Shown here piece after piece: positions 56,421-64,000 of a DNA stretch of 64,000 nt (positions are counted from its first letter, which is position 1; each line of letters opens with the position of its first letter). Position numbers and translations under genes: made by a program. This DNA comes from Sarocladium kiliense (Eukaryota; Ascomycota; Sordariomycetes; Hypocreales; Sarocladiaceae), in the NCBI GenBank assembly GCA_030734395.1, contig JAUZTG010000017.1, forward strand, positions 744,001-808,000, given 5' to 3'. The notes beneath the pieces were generated by a model, which worked only from the letters and a program-made list of their open reading frames with translations, had not been told where the DNA came from and made no database searches.

Positions 56421-57404
56421 ATGTCTCCTCCCGAGCCAATTCTCCTCCTTAAAACCCAATCCGGTCCCAACGATGCATATCTCGAGCTCTTTTCCAAGCC
56501 ACAAGGCCTCTCCTCGTCTCGACGCTTCGCGCCTTCTTTCGTCCCTGTCTTGCGACACCACTTCCGCGATGTAGAGCTTGGCCGAGTCAGAACACTTCTA
56601 CGTGAGAAGAGGATATCGCGTACGAAAGATGCTGCCTTTGGAGGCATGATCTTCACGTCACAGAGGGCCGTGGAAGCCTTTGCCAGCTTGGTCGAGGAGG
56701 GCAAGGACGGTATGTTCAATGTCCAGCCAAATATGCGCAACAGTTGCTAACCATGGCAAATAGACGAAGAGCCCCAATGGCCTCATGTCCAGGAAACACC
56801 TTTCTACAGCGTTGGGCCAGCCACGACTCGCGCCCTTACCAATATCCCGTCAAATCCTCCCCTCTCCGTCCACGGATCCCACACCGGCGTCGGCGACGTA
56901 CTCGCACCTTTCATCCTCGAACACTATGGCCAGGAGTACTCAGATCGGAACCCAAAACCTCCTCTGCTGTTCCTTGTGGGCGAGACACGCAGAGACATCA
57001 TCCCGAAGACGCTTATGGACCCGACACTACCATCTGAGAGGAGGATAGAAGTCGTGGAGGAGGTCGTCTATGGCACAGGGGTGATGGAGTCTTTCCAGGA
57101 TGATTTCGTCAGCAGATTGGCCGAGACAGGCAAGGACGACTGTGAGAGAAGATGGGTCGTTGTGTTTTCACCCACCGGCTGCGATGCGATGCTCCGCGGG
57201 CTAGGGATGCTTGATGACACTCCAGGGAGCAAAGTCGACCTTTCGAAGAGAGATGGTAAGACATTAATAATCACAATTGGACCGACAACACAGCGACATT
57301 TGAGAGACAATTTTGGATTCGAGGCAGATGCGTCAGCCAGACAGCCGTCTCCCGAGGGAGTGTTAGAGGCGATTCTTGAATATGACTCGCGGCAGCGAAG
57401 CTGA
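56421..57404 (+). CDS. HEM4: Uroporphyrinogen-III synthase
   Basis: Two exons, 56421-56709 and 56764-57404, encode 309 residues with a 54-base intron (GTATGT..ATAG). The enzyme closes hydroxymethylbilane to uroporphyrinogen III in the cytosolic part of haem synthesis. Family landmarks are ILLLKTQSGPNDAYLE at the N-terminus, FGGMIFTSQRAVEAFASL, VGPATTRALT, LFLVGETRRDIIP, VFSPTGCDAMLRG and IITIGPTTQRHLRDNFGFEAD followed by ASARQPSPEGVLEAI. Length and motif order match fungal Hem4. The intron removes a short out-of-frame stretch that otherwise ends the first reading frame at 56750. Confidence 0.93.
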
Positions 57405-57694
57405 CGTCCCCTTCCTATGTCACATCTTGACTCTATTACTCGAACTATCTGTGACATATACTCGGTTTTGTCGTATGTTGGACGCACACTGAGAGGTACA
57501 CCACTTATGCATATGTCAGTGTACTCGAAGCCTTTCTTTCGTCTTAAGATTGGCCTATGGCGCCAGCTAAGCAGTATCGATCTGATACCTTGAGTCTTTC
57601 TTTAGAACGCCTTTGCAGTTCACGCAACGCAGATCAGCCTAGCATGACTATGTTCATATATACAGCTGCATGAGTCGCTAGTTCGATCAAGACC

Positions 57695-59115
57695 TCATTT
57701 CTTGTCCCAGCTGATAGCATAGACTTCTCCCACATGACTGTTCAGATACTCCATCGCCCGATCGCTCATCCAGGCTGTCTGCCAGTGCACAGCTTTATCG
57801 CACCCCAACGGATTCCTTGTCATCTCCCGCATGTTCACAACATCCGTAAAGTTGGTCGTATCCCTATGGTGGAACTGCTTAAGCTGGTTCATCCAAGCTC
57901 CAGATCTTTCCAATGTATCGTACCTACCCTCTGGCTCGAAACTGTGAACCGCTGTAGTCCATGCTCCCTCGCTCCCGTGTGGAACCGTGAAGTAATCAAG
58001 TCCTGGAGGCGCGGGATGCTGGGTCCAGAATTTCACGACGAAAATACCTCGCCAATCTTGATTGCGCATGCTGAAGGGTTCTCGAAAGGCTTGCGTAGGG
58101 TGGCAAGGATTTTGAAAGATGTTCTGGTGGAAGGCTGTACGGAGGAGAGATAGGAAGATCGATGAGTCAAGTACGAGACCTTTGGCATATTCCTCGCAAG
58201 GGAAAAGTCGTGTTCGGTATCGTAAGCGTGGAAAGTGAGATGGGATTGAGTTCGAAAACCTTTCGAGCTCCCATCTACGCCCGGCAGATAAACCAGTCGT
58301 AGGTTGTGAAGAATATCGGGGATAGGCCCTCCTTATCAGAGGCCGTGAGTCTTTCTGGGGGCTCGGATAATACCAAGCCTCTGATCTCTAGACTCTCTGC
58401 CAAGCTTTGTACAAGGTTGACCCAATTAATCTGATCTGGTGCATTGGCGGGTGATCGGGCTCGAGCTCAATGAGCTCAAGTTCGGGGGTCCAGATCTATC
58501 CATCGTTAGGTCCCATGACGCACTTGTATAAGCAGCTTGAGATCTTCAACTTACATTCAAGCCCGCCTCATCCTTGCAAGCCCAGAAAGTATAGAATATC
58601 AGCTCTAGTGCCCATTCTACAGTAGCCTTCTCCTGTATCAGCTAATCCGAGAAGGATTGTTTGCCTCCAACCATAGCTTCAAAGCTCTTGAACCTTGCTC
58701 GAAGGATGTTCCGGAACTTCTTAGAAAATATTGGCGAGGTTTTAATTAGGAAATCGTCGCATGATGTAGCAACATCATATCGATTCCCAAGACCTAGTTT
58801 ATCATCGATGTTGTCTCTTAAGCCTCCCTCGTTAGTCATGCGTGCTGAAATATAGCTGTACACAAGACGGAAGTGCATATCTGGTGAGATGAACATCCAT
58901 TTATACTTGCAGCAGGCGCGTTCGTATTCGCTATCAGGAAACCCCAAGCCAGAGACATCGATGGGGTTTCGATGGTTGTACTTAAGGGCGGCCCTTGCTG
59001 CCGCTATAACATCCTTTCGGGCTTTTCTCTTCATGGCTCTTCGCTTCCAAAAGTCCGAAGATAGTGCATCAAACAAAATGCGAAGCGCGCGCGATGAGTC
59101 TTTTTGCCCTGCCAT
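57695..59115 (-). pseudogene. Orphan fungal gene, broken by a stop codon and several frame changes
   Basis: A gene-like unit of about 454 codons starts at ATG 59115 (MAGQKDSSRALRILFDALSS). Exon 1 would run 59115-58555 and exon 2 58495-57695, with a clean 59-base intron (GTAAGT, CCTAAC branch-like, GATAG). Codon 158 is TAG (58642-58644); the frame continues with LIQEKATVEWALELIFYTFW. In exon 2 the protein-like reading changes frame three times (near 58445, 58280 and 58165), passing through NWVNLVQSLAESLEIRGLVL, HLTFHAYDTEHDFSLARNMP and MRNQDWRGIFVVKFWTQHPA to AISWDKK. The family is not one I can name; it is probably a lineage-specific protein. Three successive shifts plus a C to T type stop make a functional product very unlikely. 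Confidence 0.62.
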
Positions 59116-59373
59116 CTTGCCTGCTGTACATGATAGAAAAGGTTAGAAGGTGAGGAAACAGGGACGAGTAAGGGTGTAGAACAGGAGCATACGAAGCTTA
59201 TATAGCAATAACACAAGGAATAGAAACTCAAATAAGGCTTGATTTTAAATCTTGCCAACTAATGCCTCATGTATCATGGCAGAAGTTGAGTTCGTACTTG
59301 AGCTGCATCACGAGCGATAAACAGGCAGCAACTCAAATCAAGTATCAGCCCAAGTAATATAGTATCTTATGAC

Positions 59374-59445
59374 CTATTTTGACTCCTATTTTGCTTCTTA
59401 TCTTGGCTTGTATTCTGGTCACTATTCTTGTTACTATCCTGGCTC
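59374..59445. repeat. Degenerate 12-bp minisatellite, 6 units
   Basis: Six consecutive 12-base units (CTATTTTGACTC, CTATTTTGCTTC, TTATCTTGGCTT, GTATTCTGGTCA, CTATTCTTGTTA, CTATCCTGGCTC) share a consensus close to CTATTCTGGCTC. In a shifted register this resembles the repeat at 40397-40492 (ATTCTGGTTCAT). It lies between the orphan pseudogene and the TLDc gene. Confidence 0.7.
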
Positions 59446-59837
59446 ATAATGTCATTCTTGTAGCATTAATATGTGTGGCACTCCAGGACACTTCACCAAA
59501 CCACCACCCTGTGACTCTTGAACTCAGAAAGTAGCACAGCCTCAAGGTTCTCAAAGGCAGCTCCGTATGTCGCTCACCTGCAGACATTTAGACTCGGAGG
59601 CGAGGACGTGACGCGCGATATATACACAAGTGGAAGTCTATACCCTTTAAGCAATAGAGTTCATTTAGCAACGGTCGACACGCGAGCATGTAAACAATGC
59701 ATGAATGCGTCTGTATCTTTGGAGATTATGCCTTCAACGCGTGGATCCCAGATCCGGGTATCATTTCAGCCGGAGTGAAGCTTCTATATATCCCCTCCCC
59801 GCCATTTGCCCTTCAACTAGTCTCATCCACTACCACT

Positions 59838-60957
59838 TCAAGAGCCAATCACCCAAAGCTCCACGCCAATAACGCCAAACTTCTCCCCTTCGTCACTCAG
59901 CGGCTCATTCCCAAAAGTCTCACATCTAGAACTATGTCCTACATCCAGCGAGTCGTCAAGCCACAGTCCGTAGTGGCCGCCTCCTGAGCCGACGCTCAGG
60001 AACCCGGTTTCGCAGTTGATGCAGAAGTCGTTGAGGCCGCTGTAGGGGAAGGCTTTGAAACGGATGGATTCGCTGGGGGTAGGAGAACGGCTGGGTGGTG
60101 CTACTGCTGCGTCGGCTGAGAGGGTGGCTGGGGAGCGGGGTGGAGGTGCGAGTTGAGTGTTGCGGGTGAGGAAGGTAGTGTCTGCTGATGGCGGTGGAGG
60201 GAGTGAGGCGAGAAGGGATGCCCGCCAGAGGAAGCATTCGCCGTTTCCAAAGTAGCTTGGTGCTGGGTGAGGGTATTCCGAGAGATAGGCGCCAAAAGTC
60301 TGTGATCGTAAGTCAGCATACCAAACATCAACAAAGGCTGCAGAGGGGACTCACCCCTCCATCCTGGTCCTTCACGACCAGCACGAATCCCACGCGTTTA
60401 CCCTGGAAGCGCCTGCACTTCTGGTACAACGTTGACAAACTTGCGCCATCCTGCTCCAAACTGTAGACGATCCTCCAGTCCTCCGTAATTCGCAACCTCT
60501 CCGGAATCATCGTCCTTATCTCCTCCGCAATCCCCTGCGTCAACAACCCAGCATTCCCATTCCCCTCTCCATGTCCGTGCAGCACCAACGGATCCAACGG
60601 CGGCGGTCGAAATGGACTAATCGTCCTCTTCACCGGTGGCTGAAACACGCCATTAATCCCATCGTCCGACGATCCTCCATCTTGTCCGTTCTGCTTCTGC
60701 TGGTCGGGAGGAGGTCCCATGAAGAACGTGTCGATCTGGCTACCCAGCTGAGAATCCTCCGTGGAGAAGCGACGGATCAACCCGGTGAACATGCTGCCGA
60801 TGTAGGAGGAGCCGCCAGAAAGGGAGGCGGTCGGACTGGCGAGCGGAGGGGAGGAGGGGATAGGGTCGTCAGCGGATTGGCGGGGGGGAGTGTGGAAATC
60901 GGAGGAGAGGGAGGGAGGTGTGTCGGGGGAGTCGAGGCGTGTTGGAGGACGACTCAT
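59838..60957 (-). CDS. OXR1: TLDc-domain oxidation-resistance protein (Oxr1-like)
   Basis: Two exons (high to low), 60957-60355 and 60299-59838, encode 354 residues; the intron is 55 bases (GTGAGT..ACAG). The N-terminal 130 residues are Pro/Ser-rich and disordered. The TLDc domain starts around residue 150 (IPERLRITEDWRIVYSLEQD, CRRFQGKRVGFVLVVKDQDG) and continues in exon 2 with TFGAYLSEYPHPAPSYFGNG and ECFLWRAS, a Pro-rich insert of about 50 residues, then FKAFPYSGLNDFCINCETGF, LSVGSGGGHYGLWLDDSLD and CETFGNEPLS..FGVIGVELW. Oxr1-family proteins protect against oxidative stress and bind or disassemble the V-ATPase. The second exon has no internal start codon, so it is easy to overlook. Confidence 0.9.
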
Positions 60958-62069
60958 AGATGGTTCTGAGACGTTGGTGATTTTGGGTTGTTGAGACTCT
61001 GTCCGTATCGTGTCTTCAACGGCGGTGGGTGGGAGACAAAGCCCCCAAGTCGGTGTCGAAGAAGGTCGTACCTCAGTAGTCGAGAATGGAGGTTTGCAGG
61101 TATTTTCTTTGGAATGTGTAAGAAAAGAAAGACGATGGTGTCTGGGGGTGGAGCGAGCTGGGAAAGTCGAGGAAGAAGAGGAAGAAGAAAAGCGAGGGCT
61201 GGCGATTGCTAAGAATAATGTTGTTATGACAAGACGTTGGGACGGGAAAGAGGCTGACGTAGTGCCACAGTGTCACGCCCACAGGCTGTAGTGGGTGGGC
61301 AGGGCGGGTCCTCGATCCGGCAGGCTAGGCAAGGTACCGTGCGATGGATCGCTGGACCTGTTGGATCGGGTTGGTTGACAGCGGTGGTCGAGAGTCACTG
61401 ATCTTTTAATTTAATTGGGACAATTCAAGGTGACCAACATGAACGATGAGAGAACATGTTCAGAGGAGGAAGATCTGGGAAACCAGTGGAAGAACAGGAA
61501 CCATCATCGCGTGTCTCACCCATTCAGCCGCTTCCGGCTGGATGCAGCCACCAGCCATAGAAAGGCGGCAGGCCCCCCAGCCCATCCAGCCATTCACACC
61601 ACAAACATAATCGTTACCTAAACCACCAAAGGACACATCATACGATTTACCTAACATCGGCTCGACAATTCTGCATCACGAGAAAAAAGTCATAGCCCAG
61701 CAAGAACGGCAATACCTGAGCGAGGCTGTTGCTGTGATTGTGAATAACTTCATTGCTCGTCTTACACAGCGTGCGTTCCCTTCTCCGCTGTGTCTCTCTT
61801 ATTGCTGATTCTTTGATTTGATCGAGTCTTTCCATCTCATATGTTGCCCGGCCAAGCGAGAAAAATCCACCACGTCACCTTATCCATCCGTCTTATTTGC
61901 GGCCTCTTCTGCCATTCCAGTTCTTTCATATCCTTGATCACCATGCTTCGTCCACCCGACGCCGCTCCCTTTCCATCTATGCTTGCCTTTGAGTTCCCTC
62001 TCCCTTATGTCCCAGACTGATATCCGTTTCCAACTTTCTTCACACCAAAGTCATCTCACTCCGCATCGC
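60958..62069. other. Intergenic, no supported gene
   Basis: The 1.1 kb lies between the start of the TLDc gene and the stop of the MAP kinase, both on the minus strand. Frames of 60-93 codons on either strand lack family character. It should contain the TLDc promoter and the MAPK 3' untranslated region. Confidence 0.5.
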
Positions 62070-63317
62070 TCATCGCATAATCTCCTGGAAGATCAGCTGC
62101 TTCAGCTGCTCCTTGCTCAAGTTATCTTTGTGCTTGTCAAAGTCGAAGAACTCCTCCGGAATCGGTGGTGCGGTCGGCTCATCATCAGGGTCATGGTACG
62201 GCTCAAGGTACGGGTGCTTGAGCGCTTCTTCCACTGTGATGCGCTTGACTGGGTTGAAAGCGAGAAGCTTCTCGAGGAGATCGAGTGCGAGATCGGAGGT
62301 CTTGGGAAAGAGTGTCCTGAATGGAACCTTCTTCTTGAAAGGGAGAGATCGGATGTACTCGCGCGCACGTCGCGACTTGATACCGTAATAGTCCTCCATC
62401 GTCGGTGTGCCCAGCACGTCCAGAATGAGCGTCAGCTGGTGGTGGTCTGCAGTAGTCATGTCAGTATAGTACTTCCCAGATGGTCATTTTCACGGGTCAC
62501 GTACAGTCCTTGCCCGGGAAGAGCGGCTTGCCACTCAGCATCTCAGCAAGAATGCAGCCCACAGACCACACGTCAATGGCTTTTGTGTACTCCTTGAACG
62601 TGAGCATAATTTCCGGTGCACGGTACCAACGAGTCGCAACGTATTCCGTCATGAAACCCGAGTTGTCCTCCTGAGAAGCTGCCGATCGCGCGAGACCGAA
62701 ATCGCACACCTTCAGATCGCAATTGGCGTTGAGGAGCAGGTTGGACGGCTTCAGATCACGGTGAAGCACGTTGGCGGAGTGCATCGCCTTGAGGGCGCGG
62801 AGGGTCTGGTAGATGAAGTACTGGCAGTGGTCGTCAGAAAGATCCTGGGTACGAATGACGCGGTGCATGTCCGTCTCCATGAGTTCCTGCGATAATTAGT
62901 GATATTTCAGAGTGGAATCCGCGAGGCGGAATCTTACCTGGATCAGGTACACCTCGTTGAAGCTGTCATAGCCACGAGGCTTCTGGATGTCGAGAATAGA
63001 AATGATATTCTCATGGTTGAAGTACCGGAGGAGCTTCATCTCACGCAGCGTTCTGAGACAGAACATGGAGTGGTCGAATGGAGTGATCTTCTTGATAGCA
63101 ACCTTCTGGCCAGAGGGCTTATGTATCGCGGAGCTGCGAATCGTTAGCTTCTCTACGAATCCGATTTCATTCCCCCTGTCTTGCAAACTTACCAGACGAC
63201 ACCATAGGCACCCTCACCAACGACATCCTGGATATCGTACTGCTCGCTGACGTTGAAGGAAATCTTCCTTGACGCCGCGACAGCCGCGGCGTTATTGGGT
63301 GGGTTCTGACGAGACAT
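62070..63317 (-). CDS. FUS3: Fus3/Kss1-type MAP kinase (Pmk1/MpkB orthologue)
   Basis: Four exons (high to low), 63317-63193, 63133-62938, 62886-62505 and 62446-62070, encode 359 residues. All kinase landmarks are intact: glycine loop GEGAYG 34-39, Lys56 in VAIKK, catalytic HRDLKPSN 149-156, DFG 169-171 and the activation motif TEY 187-189. The sequence VVCSAIHKPSGQKVAIKK and C-terminal FQEIMR are hallmarks of the fungal mating/invasive-growth kinase (Pmk1 of Magnaporthe, Fus3/Kss1 of yeast). It acts in a Ste11-Ste7-type cascade and moves to the nucleus to regulate Ste12-like factors. In plant pathogens this kinase is needed for infection structures. The introns are 50-59 bases with standard ends. 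Confidence 0.97.
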
Positions 63318-64000
63318 GGCTGCGGTTCTCTGGAGCTAAAGGGGGTATCTTGTACCTGACAAGATGTCCACTGCCAGAGATCTAGGTGTAGAGAGCTTGC
63401 CGTGTCGTTTGTGGCGATTTGTGAGGCCACAACCGTTGGGCGAAGGCTGGTCGAGACGCAGGCCAGCTGGCACAGGTGGACCAAAGAGCTGGGAAAGCGG
63501 TCTGGCTTGGGCTCACTTGACTAATGCCGGGTGTATGAATCAATGTGCCTGTTTGTCGCGTATCTTCTGGCAATTCGACTCGTATATAGGAACGAGGGTT
63601 GAAGAGAGCACGATCGCTCGCTCGTGGTAGTCCCAGGCGTGATGCGGGGGATCTTCGTAGCGCTCGTTCAGCGATTTCGCGGGGTCAACAAGGGGCGCTA
63701 CGGTTGATACCGATTCTCGTCAAGGAGCAAGGCGCTGCGTTTTCCGAGAGTTCTCTCTGCTGTCTAGAGTCTCGAAGTCAGTGATCTGCTCTGCTCTCGA
63801 ATATTGTGTCTTTGCTGCTTATGAGGGAAAGAAAGGAGGCAAAAAGGCACGGTACGGTGGGCAATGGTGGGCTGGCCGTTGGCGCAGTCAGCCCACGAGG
63901 TTGGCTGCCCAGTCGACGACCCCGCTCTCGGGCCAGAAGAAGAGCAACAGCAATGGCAGCTTGTGGATGGTCAGGAGGCCACAATTGTGCCATAAACTGT
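63318..64000. promoter_or_regulatory. Upstream region of the MAP kinase gene
   Basis: No supported gene. The 680 bases left of the window end must hold the promoter and leader of the minus-strand MAP kinase. Short frames on both strands lack recognisable content. Confidence 0.5.

Noticed and set aside
1..64000. CRISPR arrays, bacterial operons or Shine-Dalgarno sites
   Set aside because: Spliceosomal introns throughout show a eukaryotic genome; no regularly spaced direct repeats of CRISPR type were seen.

Overview
The window is genomic DNA of a filamentous ascomycete (Pezizomycotina, plausibly Dothideomycetes; the class is an inference). Evidence: many short introns of about 50-75 bases with GT..AG ends, a Fot1/pogo DNA transposon, clear traces of repeat-induced point mutation (RIP: C to T and G to A), and typical fungal single-copy genes (HbrB, PtaB, Gon7, a Fus3/Kss1-type MAP kinase, TLDc/Oxr1). 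All exon structures were built by hand from splice signals and frame continuity.

Layout. 1-4.8 kb is a decayed segment: a C2H2 zinc-finger gene with an in-frame stop, an AT-rich RIP-mutated and truncated Fot1 copy containing a clean solo LTR, and a thioredoxin fragment fused to the broken transposon end. 4.8-15.4 kb holds a DHA2-type MFS exporter, a large AAA+ ATPase gene (minus strand) carrying a full-length dead Fot1 element inside one of its introns, and a fungal STAND-like protein. 16-29.7 kb is mostly conserved: an MDR oxidoreductase, VPS39, GON7, the TORC2 subunit HbrB and the LIM-domain-binding coregulator PtaB. 30.6-40.1 kb is an accessory block: three small paralogous helical proteins that I do not recognise, a SNF2/RING protein that has lost its ATPase motifs, and a dynamin/SLIP-GC-like GTPase. 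40.9-57.4 kb returns to core genes: SMC6, ECD/SGT1, an APH-fold kinase-like gene, TAN1, pyruvate decarboxylase, ERV1 and HEM4. 57.7-59.1 kb is an orphan pseudogene. 59.8-63.3 kb carries the TLDc gene and the MAP kinase.

How the parts relate. The core genes serve unrelated housekeeping roles: endolysosomal tethering, KEOPS-dependent tRNA modification, TORC2, Smc5/6 repair, tRNA ac4C, fermentation, mitochondrial disulfide relay, haem and MAPK signalling. Several neighbours are divergent and share a short intergenic promoter (GON7/HbrB, SMC6/ECD, ERV1/HEM4, AAA/STAND). The accessory genes repeatedly show loss-of-function marks, many of them C to T or G to A transitions, which suggests RIP or RIP leakage. 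The best candidate for something undescribed is the cluster of three 79-99 residue paralogues at 30.7-32.2 kb beside the degenerate SNF2/RING gene and the GTPase.
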